Shown: positions 33,386-46,300, counted from the stretch's first letter. The stretch is 63,999 bases of DNA from Lingula anatina (GCF_001039355.2 NW_019773552.1:1-63999), one strand, 5' to 3'. The notes: generated by a model not told the origin, from the sequence alone. Program-made: numbers and translations.

Positions 33386-34633
33386 TCCCGCACGAAAATG
33401 CAGTAGTATCGAGGTAGCAAAGAAGCATATTAGTGCAGTAGTGGTGTGGAGCATATTTGCAGTAGAAATGCAGTATAGCCTACTGCAATTCTACTCCAAA
33501 AAGTACATAGGTTTGTACAGTGAGGAGCATTAATGCAGTAGATTAGCAGCATAATAGAAGCATGTTTCAGATGTGCTATTTAGCTTCCAAATCTATTCCA
33601 GTGAAGTAGAGAAAAAGCACTATGCTTATGCTGCACTGCACTGGCGCGCATCGAATCATTCAAAGATACTCCACAGAGGTAGATTTGGAGTATATATGAA
33701 AAAAGCAATGCTCGTGTACTGCTCCGTGGAGGGAGATTTGAAGTATATAAGAAAGAAGCAATTCTCGCGTACTGCTCCGCGGAGGTAGATTTGGAGTATA
33801 TAAGAAAGAAGCAATGTTCGCGTACTGCTCCATGGAGGTAGATTTGGAGTATATATGAAAAAAAACAATGCTCGCGTACTGCTTCGTGGAGGTAGATTTG
33901 GAGTATATAAGAAAATGCTCTACTGCAACAATACTCCACGGACGTAGTTTTGAGGTGTATTAGAAAAAGGGGAATATTGCTTCTGCATTTCTCATCAAGG
34001 GAAGTTTTGAGGTATATAAAAAGGAATATGCAAAGGGAACGTTTCATACAGGCTGTATATACTAAATTCAACACACACTATTAAATTAATAATCAGCAGA
34101 TAGCTTCATTTTATTCAAACGGTCTGTACATAAAAAAGACGAATGGAAATTTGTTTTATCGTTTATTAATTACAAACTGTCCATACAAAATTTTAGTGTT
34201 TTCTCAAAAAATCGTTTTCTCTTGACAAATATTGAATCCGCTTGTCCTAAGGTGTGATCTGGTTTGGGGTCCTAAAAAACAAAAAAGACAAAAATAAATA
34301 TCCGAGTTCCAGTGCACTTGATTGTTTTGCTGGAACATCTCTAACTTTACCAGCAAGAGAACGCAGTAGATACTCCAGCGCAGAAGACTACTGCAATCAT
34401 ACTGCAAACATGCGTCAAATCTGCTTCGATTTGGGAGCTAATTAGCATATTTGAAACATGCTTCTATCATTCTGCTAATCTACTGCATTAATGCTCCTCT
34501 CTGTACAAACCTATGTACTTTTTGGAGTAGAATTTCAGTAGGCTATGCTGCATTTCTACTGCAAATGTGCTCCACACCACTACTGCATTAATGCTTTTTT
34601 GCTACTTCGATACTACTCCATTTTCATGCGGGT
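33386..34633. mobile_element. CAGTAG-rich foldback element
   Basis: Left arm about 33386-33590 and right arm about 34435-34633 are inverted repeats starting TCCCGCACGAAAATGCAGTA and ending with its complement. The element is composed largely of CAGTAG/TACTGC/TACTCC/GAAGCA words. It has no transposase. The copy at 26195 belongs to the same family. Confidence 0.8.
33660..34020 (+). repeat. 53-bp tandem array
   Basis: GATTTGGAGTATAT recurs at 33682, 33735, 33788, 33841 and 33895 (spacing 53-54), then decays. The unit is GGAGGTAGATTTGGAGTATA..AAGAAGCAATGCTCGCGTACTGCTCC. It lies inside the foldback element, so it is probably an internal expansion. Confidence 0.92.
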
Positions 34634-35349
34634 AATAGCAACCAAGATATTTAAAAGCGCCTTTTAAAACAATGACTTACATTAAGAGTTAAAAATACTT
34701 TTTTGGGGTGCTGGCTAGATAACGTAGCTAAAATACACCTGTCGTTCTCCCCTCACGAATATAGTATCCATACGTCCTAGTCTGAGGTTTCAACTGGACT
34801 CCTAATAAATCAAATAAAACAATCAATATCACAGTTCCAGTGCACTTGATGGAAAGTCTTAAACTCAAATAGTACCCAAAATATTTAAAAGCGTCTTAAT
34901 TAACACTGACATTTTTAAGGGGATTCATGATAATACTATAACCTGTTTACAAATAGCAGTTGTGGATAAATTTCTGCAGCCCGTATTGTCTAAATGTTTT
35001 ATTAAAATATTTAAAGGGGGTATTATTTAAAATCAACATATTTAATCAAGACACAAAAGATTAACACATTTGATAAAACAGACATTTTGTTACTTTGTGT
35101 CCTTTTCATAAATTGTAAACTTCACCATTGTATTTGTAATGTTTATCAACATACTTCCATAACCTGCAAGAATCTCTGCTCGAGACAGTTATCTTGTTTA
35201 ATCATGAAAATATAAATTTAAAGTTTGCCTGGGAATGGGTTCAAGTGAACAATGACTGGTGAGTCAAAAATAAATTAAATGAAATACAAATTCGTGCCAG
35301 GGATTTTTAACTTGTATTTAAGCTTAAGTTAGGTGTTTATACTTACTTT
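34634..35349. other. AT-rich non-coding region
   Basis: A short paralogy links 34790-34850 with 34240-34330 (TTCCAGTGCACTTGAT). Nothing else is recognised. Confidence 0.5.
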
Positions 35350-35406
35350 AATTTCCTTCTCCCTTCAGTGATTGCCAGCAAGACCCCAACCTCTCCACCG
35401 TTCACT
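35350..35406 (-). other. Possible small coding exon (minus strand)
   Basis: On the minus strand a strong polypyrimidine acceptor (T12 CAG) is followed by about 57 bases and a consensus donor, AAA|GTAAGTATAA. One phase is open (NGGEVGVLLAITEGRRKLK). No partner exon in matching phase is certain. Low-confidence call from splice signals only. Confidence 0.25.
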
Positions 35407-35727
35407 GAAAAAAAAAAAAGATTACAATTATAAATATTTTAATTATCTATAACGTTCATTTAAAAACCTGCTAGCTATAAGAACAGAAGTTTGAGTGGAC
35501 GTTATACTGCCATCATAAAATGTTACGGTATTTCAGCTGATTAAACGTTTAATATTTGACTCAAAAAGTCTTGCGATGCAGTCGCCATGTTGTTCACGGC
35601 GGTTTGGGCTACAAATTAAGTGATAAACCCATTTAAATCGTTGTCCGGTTTTATCCACAATTATAAATAATAAGTAAATATATTTTATCGTTATGTGCAT
35701 CCGAGGATGAAAGTTGTTTCAAGTTAG

Positions 35728-35913
35728 ATGAAGTACTTACCACTTTTGTGTCACTTTTGCAGGGAAGGGCCTTCAGAGGATCTTCAAATTGCACTATCTA
35801 GACTTCCATCTTTCATTCAACTCTTTTTTGCAGTTGTAGTTAGTTTAATAGTGCCGATGGCTGTTCTCCTCTTGTACTTACACAAAAGCATGGATAATCA
35901 TATATATATATGA
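35728..35913 (+). CDS. Small single-pass membrane protein ORF or terminal exon, unrecognised
   Basis: 61 codons with one hydrophobic segment (FIQLFFAVVVSLIVPMAVLLLYL, about residues 31-53) and a short polar tail ending at the TGA. An acceptor-like CACTTTTGCAG at about 35761 could make it the last exon of a longer gene, with reading starting EGPSEDLQIAL. I do not recognise the family. On the other strand a good donor (GTG|GTAAGTACTT) overlaps, so the coding strand is not settled. Confidence 0.3.
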   Translation: MKYLPLLCHFCREGPSEDLQIALSRLPSFIQLFFAVVVSLIVPMAVLLLYLHKSMDNHIYI

Positions 35914-36079
35914 TTTACAAGTACATCTTGTAAAAGAACCTCTACCAGTAAAAGGTCAGCAGTTAGAGTTTAAACTGAAGTGTGCCTCGATTTAATATTT
36001 CAGCAACCAATCATAACCATGGCATCTCTGTGCATGTTACAGTCGCTGGACAAAAGCCATTATTGATCACTTCCTTGCG

Positions 36080-36510
36080 AGATACAAGAGTCTGGGCATA
36101 ACTCTGTAAAACTGTGCTGACCGGCCCGTTTGGCAAAATAATCTGTCTGGCAATGTCTGTCTTTTTCGCGCCACATATTTATTTTGTAAAACACTTCTTA
36201 ACTCATTTTACGCACTGTAAAACCGACCGCTAAGGTGCAAAATTTCAAATTCTGCTAGGCAGTAGTTGTTGACATATAGATACTTCTTTGACAGCCCAAG
36301 GTCACTACCCAATTAAATTACTGCATATTACACAATGCAACAGACACAATGACTACACACTTCTCCATTCGCATATCTGATAAGAGATCTGCAAAAAAGA
36401 ATGCATTTTTATCTAGGCATACCTTTGGAACCGAAATATTTCATATAAAATGTCAAGTCTCTAGTATGTTTAGCTCATATAAATAAAATGTTAACAATTC
36501 TTTTGCAACA
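36080..36510 (+). repeat. Segmental duplication, 5' block 1 (pairs with 54235-54720)
   Basis: AGAGTCTGGGCATAACT through CATATAAATAAAATGTTAAC is shared with the region upstream of gene B. It forms the 5' limit of the large duplication carrying genes A and B. Confidence 0.88.
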
Positions 36511-36690
36511 TCAACATCAACTTCAGCCGTCACCAGCCACCCTTGAAAAGGGACGGGGGTCGATCTACCTGACATTTGTAAGAGGGTCCCGGCCGCTATA
36601 CCACCTAGCAGTCACTGAGTGTCAGCATCTACTCACATCAGTCTGATGAAGGCCTTCGCCCATGTGAAATCGTTGAGACAGTGCAGAATA
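36505..36690 (+). repeat. Short dispersed repeat, copy 1
   Basis: CAGCCGTCACCAGCCACCC...GGACGGGGGTCGATCTACC...AGTCTGATGAAGGCC occurs here and at 55470-55630. SINE- or Penelope-tail-like; the class is not proven. Confidence 0.7.
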
Positions 36691-37540
36691 TATGTAACTC
36701 ATGCTTTATTTCAACGTTCAGTTCAGTTAACATTTTGCCGTTCACATCTCTTACAGGTACGTCGGTACAGCAAATGAGCAAGTCAACATATCAGCAAGTC
36801 AGCAAGTCAGCAAGGTACATAATCTAGGAAAGTAAACAATAAATAAATAAAATGAATAAATAAAATAAATAAAGGAAACCATATAAATACTTATACATGT
36901 ACATCTGGACATTTAAATTACATACATCAAATATATAACTGTATAATACTAGATATATTGAAAATTACATGAAGTCGGCTTTATATAGCGAGACTTGAAT
37001 ATGTTATATCTATTCAATGAGCACAAATAATATGAAATTTAATTTACAGTGCAATTACCCTAATATAATTTAATTAAAACATTAAATACTGAATTACAGC
37101 AAGGCTTACATTTATACCAATGCGTTCTCGTATTTTACATTTACTGTATTTCATACTAATGGCCACACACTACCAGGTGCTCTAGCTAATATACCAATAT
37201 TTTACCTTTATTATTTATACAGAGAACTAATAAATACAATGATCAAATATATTTTGATAAGACAAAGACTTACATTATGATTTCTCCGTAGAACTGTAAC
37301 AATACACCATACAACGTTGGAAATAACGGTAAAATGCAGGAGAGACCCTACTTTTGCAAAATCCTGTAGCGTTGTGATTGTGATACAGTTACATTCAAAA
37401 CAGGCGCGCTACTCACGCAAGTCATGAAAACTACTCACACCTTGTATATCTAAAACAAGGAATCTAGTACTTACACCTTGTTTATCTAAAGCAAGGAATC
37501 TGGCACTTACAGCCCAGGTTGGCCATAATCTAACTGTGTG
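36690..37540. other. Non-coding, nothing recognised
   Basis: AT-rich sequence with (AAAT)n-like runs near 36841-36872 and AGCAAGTC repeats near 36776-36810. It has no counterpart next to gene B. Confidence 0.5.
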
Positions 37541-37544
37541 AAAA

Positions 37545-38700
37545 CATTTCTTCACCCGATTCTATGTTTCTCTGGTAGCAGCTGAAATCTAATTTACAAC
37601 TATTCCTATCGCTAATGAGAGTGATCTTTCATTTTCGCATAATACTCAAGGATACACACTTGTTACACATCAAATATAAATAAAATGGATGATATAGGTG
37701 TGAAAAGCATTGCAAAATAAACTAACCTTTACTTAATTTCATGATTGACACTATCTTTTGGCAGTAGTTGAAACCAGTATTACTCTGTCGAATGGCGATA
37801 ATCTTGGATTTTATCCAAATATCCAAGGACACAAACTTGGTCTACATAAGATAGGTATTATGCGGGTAATAAAAGTGGGGAAAATCATTATTTTATCAAA
37901 ACTTATTTTATAATGGGCAATATACCCTGTATGTGGCACATGCGTAGTTAATTATCAATTCCCATGGATTTCCTCAACATGTCCGTCGTTACAAACGTAT
38001 TACCTGCCAGATTTGTATAATAGCATAAAATAAGTGCAAAAAGGGCCATAGGAACCTGCAGATAATAAGTGTATATATGTGTTTGAAAATATTAATTCCT
38101 CAATTATAATCACTGATCCTAGAAACGTCGCCAGCACGTTGCATTAATGAAATTTACACATCATTGGACCTCAAGCGCCTTCCGCTGTTTGAGTTGCATC
38201 TAGCGGCTATTTTCAAATTGGGCGAATTTTAGAACTTTCAGACTATCGGTACGCGCATACAAAATAGCCGACAAGAAATGGGTAGATGAAATAAACCATA
38301 CTAAGTAAACCATCAAGTTCCTGATGTTCTACTGCTCATTACTTTCAGAAAATACAGTAACGGTCTTAATCAAAATGTTTTAAAAAGATGTTTTAAAGTA
38401 ACAATGGTATTTGTTTTAGATGTTTGGTGTTTAAAGTAAACTAGTTGAATTGTTCTATCTCCATTTTAAGAAATACATTCTAAAATACTCACTCACAGTG
38501 TCAGCTAACTCAGGTATAAATAAGCCCAGTCGTGAAATGGATTAATAGAAGTGAGTTATATTAAGGAGTACTTCACGTCAGCTATACCAGGGAATTGTAT
38601 AATCCCCTGGCTATACGTAATTAAAAACTACCCCTGTATAAATATTTTACTAATGTATTTCATATTGCAGTGTATATTTTTTCTCAATAAAGGTCAGCGC
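37545..38700 (+). repeat. Segmental duplication, 5' block 2 (pairs with 55690-56490)
   Basis: TTCTTCACCCGATTCTATGTTTCTCTGGTAGCAGCTGA and later blocks align with the region upstream of gene B. This is the promoter-proximal flank of both genes. Confidence 0.85.
38515..38522 (+). promoter_or_regulatory. TATA box candidate of gene A
   Basis: TATAAATA lies about 200 bases upstream of the ATG, followed by a duplicated 5' UTR-like stretch. The aligned site at gene B reads AAGAATAAAC and at the truncated copy GTGAATAAGT, so only copy A retains a good TATA element. Confidence 0.45.
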
Positions 38701-38716
38701 TATAAGCAAGTACACA

Positions 38717-41700
38717 ATGTTACAAGGGGCCGCAATAGCAATAGTGTTGCTCTCACTTTTCCTGACCCCTGTGATTTGCCTGCGTGAAGGCAGTAGGTGT
38801 TTCGACAATCCGTGCAGTGACCCAGCACCACCGACAACTACCAGAGCTATTTTTACACGTGAAGACAATTTGGGCGATATTTTCACGGCCTCCAACCAAA
38901 CTCCTGAAACTAGCACCGTTCCCCTCGAAAATGTGACTGCCATGGCACCGAATTATTGGAGTCAAGTGACTGCAGGTGAAAAGTTCTGTATCTACGATGG
39001 GAACACTCTAGACTCTGTTGTTAATATAGCATGCTACTGTGATGAATATTGCAACATCTTTAGTGACTGTTGTTCCGCCGTTAACATTACCTGCAGCCAC
39101 ACAGGTGATTCGCATTCCAAAATTTCATCAACGTCAGCGAATACAATTACCATAGGCCCTGATGACGTCACATGTGTATTGCAGATGACAAAAGACACGG
39201 CCAGTCCTTGGGGACAAAAACGCAGGCATTTCTGGATGGTTTCCGCATGTCCAAATGGTTGGTCGAATGTGGGAATTCGCACGGCCTGTGAAAGACCGAA
39301 TGCGACAGACGAAGACGGAATGACTGTTCTACCGGTTTCAGATACCGTTTCCGGACTTACCTTTAGGAACTCATTCTGTGCTTTTTGCCATGGTGTGACG
39401 TCTTACAGAACATGGCCAGCTTTCGTCATTTGCCCCGAGAGTTCTAGTGACATCTTCGCAGACAGCAGAAACACATCTGACATTTTCCATCTGGTCCATG
39501 ACTCACTCGACTGCCAGCTGTATTTTCAAGAACCGGAAGGGATCGTCGGTAGGCCGTGCATCAAAGATGGCACTCACGCTAGAGGCTATCTTTGGTATCA
39601 TAGTGGGCAACATTGTCGGGAAGGAAACCCTTATCGGGATCTTTGCGAAAGGGGTCACAGTTTGCCTATCACGCAAGAGGTGGTGTATGGCATTCGGTTA
39701 ACGCAGAAAAATTATTACAAAAATCAGTTTTGTTGGATTTGCCAATATACGAAGAAACCAACAATTTCTCAGTGCCCAGAGGAGATCACACAGGATAAAG
39801 GTAATTAGACTCTCGAATATAAGCGGCTTTTCCATTTTAATTAATCTATGTCGTTATTGCATTTGCATTGGCCCTAAGGGCGTTTCTCCAAGGTTGGGAG
39901 GTCGATTGCTGCACTGTATTTATCGGCCGCACGCAAATAGCGATATCATCGCACGTTTGGAGACATGTTTGTCGACAGTTAAGTCAACCCCATGACATTA
40001 ATTTACCTTTTAAGGCCACACTTTTTATTTTTATGGATGACATCCTGCGCGCGCACCGATTTTCGTCCGTTCTCAAAAAAAAAAAAAATAATAATAATAA
40101 TAAAAATAAATAAATAAATAAATAAATAAAAATAAAATAAAAATAAATTAAAAAAAAAAACCTCCTCCCCCAATCGAAGTCGATTGTCGCAAACGTCGTT
40201 ATTGAATTTGCCGGAAAATGTGCTTTTTGCGCATGCGTATTACTGCCACGTGGAAATATGGCCGCTTTGCCATCAAATTCATCTCTAGGATTACTTTCAA
40301 ATTACAGGACAATTAATTATATAAAGTCATAAAGAGAACGGGGCCGTCGTTTTGGATTGTTATTCCATTGATATTGGGCATGGAGATATCCACTTTTTTT
40401 TAATTATGCGAAAGGCTGGCGGCGGCCAGCAATTATCGCCCGGAAAATTTCAGTGATATTTTGTCCAAAGCAACACATACCAGGTTTTTTGTAGCGAAAA
40501 AAAAAAGGGTCGACAGGGCGTCGAGGTATTCGGTGGGCTGTAGGTCGGTCAGGCCACCCGACAGTTTGGCTGCTTAATGTGAGTCGAAGTAGATCAGAAT
40601 TAGAATTGGTAGTATTAAGCATATCTTTGCATCATTTTTTAACATTTCTGTGTAGTGTTCATAATGCTTTAATATTCTGAGAGTACAAATAAAGACATGC
40701 TGTTTGTTTGATATGTGTTTTATTGATTGTTATACCAACAAAATGCATGAAATAACCTTAAATAGATTGGGTAACATGCAGCGTGTCTATCATGCCCGTA
40801 GGCAGCAATTTCAAAAGGGGTGGGGGTCTTTTTGAAAAAGTGGACCATTTTTCATAAAAACTTAATGTATCTAGATCAAATTTAACCCAGAGTGGACCTT
40901 TTCCCAGCAAAAGGGGTGGTTCTTTCTAACCCCCCGGCTACGGGCCCGTCTATTCATGACTTTTTTTACCTTTCTACGAAGTATTCACAATGCTTTAATA
41001 TTTTGAGAGCATGGGTAAAGACATATTGTTAGTTTGATACCCTGTACATGTACGTGTTTCTGTGGTAAATTTGTGTTTCCAGCTGTGTACTGACAGTATT
41101 CCTTTACTTAACCAGCATTTTTTGGACTGTTTTTTTTTTTCGCCCTCTCGCACCGATTTCGGGGTCCCCAGAGGATGTCATCCATAAAAATAAAAAAGTG
41201 TGGCCTACATGAACGCTCATTTTTTAAAGCTTTTCTTATGTTGACAAAAATAGCGATTGTGTACGTAAAAATAATAACATGCAATGGACCCCATGTGTTG
41301 TATTACGCCAAGGGCCCGTAAATAATTATAATATTAATAATGATAATATTATTTAAAATATCCTTCTAACAGTTAAGATATACTGGAAATGAAAAGATCT
41401 TAATGTCATTTAATATACGTATACCTTAATTTTCGTTTGATGAAAACGATTACCCAAAAATGACATTTGCTTTTATGTGCGCTTTTCCAGAGGAAGGGAT
41501 TAAACATTTCAGCCCCTTTGGATTTCGCGCCTTAGTGGATATATTTGCACCCGCACTACCAGATTCCTGTACGGCAAACAAGGTTCATACTATTATGGTA
41601 AGGAGAGGGTATTGTTAGTACAGGCTACTTGATTAGCCAAGACAAATTTGTGGAATTGTTTAACAAACAGCAAATATCCGTAAATCGGAAAACAGAATTT

Positions 41701-42810
41701 TTTGCATAGCAACTTAATTTCACGGTGTTTTTTTGTCAAACAGCGAAGGCGATTTAGATCATGTAAAAACAGCATGAATGCGAAAAAAATGATTTTTCAT
41801 AATATGGCCAGTCGCGCGCGCGCGCGCGCCTGTGTGTGTGTGTGTGTGTGTGTGTGAAGAAATCGAAACTTTCATTCGGGTTGTGGCACAGGGGAAATTT
41901 CTCGGTCTCTCAAATGGAGAACAGAAAGATGTCTTTTCTCATGTTGCATCAACGTCGTTAACAGCAACCAATAAGTTTGACTGATACAAAGTAGCACCTT
42001 TCTGAAACTGAGGAAAAACTATGCAAACGATTTGTTTCGGTTTCTCTGATATTGGTGGAAAATATTAAGGAAATCTTTAATTTCTTAGCCGATTAATAAA
42101 TACCAAAAGCGATTATACATTTTTAATCATTGTCTGATCATGGTGGTAGAGGATGTGATTGGCTTTCTTTTTTAATCCAGGAACGCTGCCTAGGCGAGGA
42201 AGAGTCGGACCCGTGCCCGTCACTATTCACACACATGTTCAAGGCGGCATACACACTCACCTTGCTTTTTAAGACGCCTAAAAACGTAAAAGTTTACATG
42301 AATGAGACCATTAGCGCCTGCGAAGATTTTGGCAAACGTCTCTCATATGGAGAGATACACATGGACAATGAATTTCGGGACGTCTGGGAGGTAAGGAGAA
42401 TGATACATCACAGATGTCGCGCAGTGAACAGCTCGGACCTTGATCAGCCTGAAACAAGAGACTACGGTGCTGTTGTAGGAGACTTTGGATTGTTGTTACG
42501 GGGAACAGTAAAAACGTACAGAGATGGATTGCCTTTTTTGTCAGTAATGCAAGATAAATTTGCCGAGAGAATGCCGACTTACACTTACAATGGTATAGAT
42601 TTTCTGATAGAGGTACTTGATCGCGCGAAGATCTCACCTTGCCCTGTGCACACTGACCGCAAGTCTAATCGAAAGTCACCGACAGGTTTGCTGTTCCCTG
42701 GAGTTACCGACCGTACACCATCCAGCAGTGGGCACCTTTTGTCTCTGGGGGTATGCGGACTGTTGATGTCTTCACTGATGTTTTTTGTATTGGTCTCACT
42801 AGCTATATAG
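38717..42810 (+). CDS. Secreted/GPI-type surface protein with somatomedin-B-like motif (gene A), 606 aa
   Basis: Three exons: 38717-39800, 41491-41597 and 42181-42810 (1821 bases, phases agree; stop TAG). Residues 1-21 are a signal peptide (IAIVLLSLFLTPVIC). A Thr/Ser-rich stretch follows, then a somatomedin-B-like cluster at about 88-126 (CYCDEYCNIFSDCC). Further Cys-rich blocks include TFRNSFCAFCHG (214-225), as in ectodomains of some molluscan adhesion-type receptors (recalled, not checked). N-glycosylation sites are frequent. The last ~24 residues (LLSLGVCGLLMSSLMFFVLV...) are hydrophobic with no cytoplasmic tail, after a small-residue SSSG site, which fits a GPI signal. No seven-TM region. 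Ligand unknown. Paralogue B at 56504 and a 5' fragment at 16505. Confidence 0.88.
40013..41206. mobile_element. Terminal-inverted-repeat element inserted in intron 1 of gene A
   Basis: About 34-bp TIRs start AGGCCACACTTTTTATTTTT and include ATGGATGACATCCT at both ends. The homologous intron of gene B (57588-58196) lacks this 1.19 kb and is continuous across the site. No transposase. Contains A-rich tracts and an internal direct repeat (about 40650-40715 and 40970-41040). Confidence 0.9.
41814..41856. repeat. (GC)n(GT)n microsatellite in intron 2 of gene A
   Basis: Alternating CG then GT, a Z-DNA-prone composition. Gene B has only the (GT)n part at 58557-58588. Confidence 0.95.
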
Positions 42811-43335
42811 ATGTGAGATGCAGTAAAGTTAACGTTGTAAATGTTTAATTGTATCTATGACATGATGATCTATGGTTGCCGATAAAATGCTTGTGGACAT
42901 GCAAATTATAGGGTGTGTGCATTTCTGATACCAGAGTAATCCAAATTTTTGAAATACACCTAACGTGAAAATGAGTAAAAATGTAGGTTTTTAATATTTT
43001 AATATATATAATATATATTTAGAGAAAGATCCACCAGAAGACAGAAGTTATACAAATATGTGTAAATAAAAATTGAAAAAGAAAAGATGTATGCAATAAG
43101 ATTAAGATAAGCAAAAGCCCCTTAAAGCTATTTTAAGAAAAAAGTAAGTGTTGGGTGTTATGCAACATTCCATGGGTTAGAAAATACCCAAATTGCTTAT
43201 TTTTGCCAATGCCATCCACAGCTTATTATGAAACCTCACATACGCCATTAAATTATTTAACCCTTCAAATATTTTTTTCTGACGTGTACCTATTGTGGTG
43301 TTTTCATTACTAACCATTCTTTTTTTATTACTAAC
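42811..43335 (+). repeat. Duplicated 3' UTR and flank of gene A
   Basis: Nearly identical to 59482-60030 downstream of gene B, including an AATAAAAATTG polyadenylation-like site near 43067. Divergence starts near 43320, close to the N at 60043 in the other copy. Confidence 0.92.
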
Positions 43336-43339
43336 AACC

Positions 43340-46300
43340 TTAATTGTTCTGAACGCGTTGAATACATCTATAAAATTCATGCACACAAGTGGTTTATCTA
43401 CGCCAACTTAAACGTGTCAATCTGACCTCATCAGGTCATGTGCAGGTGCATCAAATTATAATTTGCTCTGTTGTGGAATACAATTGCCCTGTGTGTTACC
43501 CTAGGTAAATCAAGGAGCAGTGCAATATAAAAGATCCCATTTGGTCAAGGGCACTTTGAATTTTACAGGTATTCCCTTGTTTAATTATTTGGTGCCATTG
43601 CCCTGGTAAAATCAAATCCTGTCACTTCACAAAACCATTACATAGGATAATGCAAAGCTATCTTTAGAAAATTTAGAGAAACAACTAAATTGCTCCTAAT
43701 CCTACAGAAAGTTAAGGGTACACCCCACACCGAATGGATTTTCCCGGGTAAATGAACAATTTTCTCGTACTTACCAATTATCACTTGTTTTTTGCCTATA
43801 ACAAAATATATAAGGGTTGATTTTCGCTTAAAGTGACGGGTCAGTCCTTATGACAGCGGTCGTTTTTTCTATATGCTCCAATGGAATTATTAACATTGAG
43901 GTTAGTAAACAAAACTCCTAAAATGTTAAATTAAGAAACATCACTAACTCATATTCCTTTAATTTCAAATAAATGAATGTTTGGTAGAGGTTGAGTATAA
44001 TTTACTCTCGTATTTTTTGTGGCATTATTATTATTATTATTATTATTTGTTCTGTTGTTTTTGTTAATTGTACTGGATGATTGTATTGGCGTTACATTAG
44101 TTTGAAACAGTATAGTTGAATGACAGACAGAATGGTAACAAGAAGAAAAAGTCTTCAGTGGAGTAAATTTGTTGTCAGACCAAAATGTGAATCTTGTACT
44201 CTCTTTTATGACCATGGTAATCTTGAGAGTAATTCTTTCAGATTAAGAAGAACATATTATTATCACCGTGAATACTTAAAAGTGATTATGTGTTTTCAAC
44301 TGAGGGTCACATGGATATTACAGAAGCCATGGAGTTGAAACTGTGTTGATCTGGAGGCTATGGCCAGTCTAGTGAATGTAAGGTGAAATGTAATTCACTT
44401 AGGATAGAGTTTTTCTTACAGTTAAAGTTAATAAAGTACAATCGTATATATTCGATGCACCTCTGGTATATTTCAAAAAAATCTATTGTAAGACGAAATT
44501 TGTGCTGGAGCCGGGAATTCGGTCTCTTCCTTTTCCAAGCACGTCAGCGGCCAGGGGACCTTTTTGAACCAAACGTATAGTTAAATTAATCATTGATATA
44601 TTACTCTTTTTGCCATTACCCCCTTTCTCCCCCATCCCATGTCGCTCCTTTTTTTCCTTCCTACCGTACCAACACCTTATATCTTCACAAAATATACAAT
44701 ATTATTATCATAATGTTCTGATAAGTCAAAACAACAATTACCATGCAAAGTGCCACTTTCTTTCATTATATATTTTATTTTCACGAAACTCGAGAAAATT
44801 AAAAATTGAGAAAACAATCAGTGTAACCGAAGTCCGTTAATTATTTTGTTTAGAAACTAAATAAAACAAGGGCGAAATATATATGTGTGTGTGTTTGTGT
44901 GTGTATGCTTCGTAAGTACCGTTACAAATCATGTACAAGAGTTCACTAAAACGAGAAGTGCAAGGTTCCACCTAAAGCATAATGTAACGCAATATGATAC
45001 ATCTAAAATCAAATTAAGGAATTTTTCACTCTCTCTTGCCTCCATGCAATACTTAGCAAAATTATTCCCTTAATGATACAAAAAGCACCGATAAAGCTAT
45101 GCAATACGAACTATTTCTCACATTTGATTCGGTTTATAATGTTAATGTTACTGTCTATCCATACCACATTGTCATAAAATTATCCATTTCTGACTACGTT
45201 ACATCCAAAACATCACTTCAGTTGTTTTTGATAACTCACCATCGATACTTAGTATGTTGCGTAATCGTGTTTCGACAGCTTTCACAGATATGGGACTAAG
45301 AAGACTCAGAGTCACACTAAGTTTTGACTCCTAGAGGGTCATCTAGATACAAAATAAAAGGTGTAACGAAACGCTTTTCACTGAAATGAAGCTAAAAACC
45401 ATAGTCACGCTGCCTAAGTCTTCATTATTAGAGGACTATCTGGTTATGGGATAAGAAGAGTTATATTTAAAAAAAGTAACTTTTGCCCAGACTGCAGCAA
45501 ATGTTGCATGGGTGGCTTTGACATCGCCTTTGATATTGTCACCCTTCGCCCCAAACTCCTTTTTTACTGCCCTACAAACATTCTTTTGGGTAATAGATAA
45601 ATCTTCAGTGACGAAATTAATTAACATTTGCACATGTAATCTGAATTGTAATTTTGGGGAAAAAACTGAAATATTGGTTTCTCAAATTTGTCTTTTACTT
45701 GAGCACCATCAATCACCTTTTTAACCGATTTAATTTCAGCCTATTTAATGACTTCCTTTGGTACTCCAAAATTCTGGCAGCAATTTTTCTTAAAACCATC
45801 AATTCAGATTTTATCGTCACCGGGAAATTGGGGCTCATACATGTAACTCCATAACAAAAATATTTAAACCATAATGACGGCACGGGATTTTAGATTATTA
45901 ACTCGTGGTCAACTCCGCCAATTTTTGTGATTAAATCTTATTAAATGATGGAATTACGCCCCATTCCAATTGCTATCTCACCTCAAAATAGAAATGTGGT
46001 AAATTGACGATTTTAATGATTTTAAAAAGCTTTGACTTGTCTATGCTCATACATTGCAACAAGAATTGTAAACCCCGATATTTTATATTTCACAGTGTTT
46101 TGTTTTAAATCAGCGCAAAGATAAGATGCATTATCGAATAATTAGATGCAGGAAAAATTTCGGTATTTGGATAATAATAATAATATGTTACAATATCATT
46201 AAAAGAAAGAAAAAGTTTGTGAGAGGGTATTGACATTTTGATTCCTTCTAGTCTGGTTGGTTAAAAAAGGTGTAACTATTATTGAAATATCTGGAGAATA

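Noticed and set aside
33580-34074. 164-codon minus-strand ORF over the 53-bp array
   Set aside because: The period of 53-54 is not a multiple of 3 and the frame is repeat-derived; no protein feature.
36640-36690. CTGATGAAGG...GAAAT, reminiscent of a hammerhead ribozyme core (also near 55600)
   Set aside because: CTGATGA and GAAA are present, but no stem II of proper length closes next to GAAA and the second copy lacks compensating changes. It is more likely a repeat tail.
45436-45633. Minus-strand ORF (FVTEDLSITQKNVCRAVKK...)
   Set aside because: Looks superficially protein-like, but no family or exon signals could be recognised.
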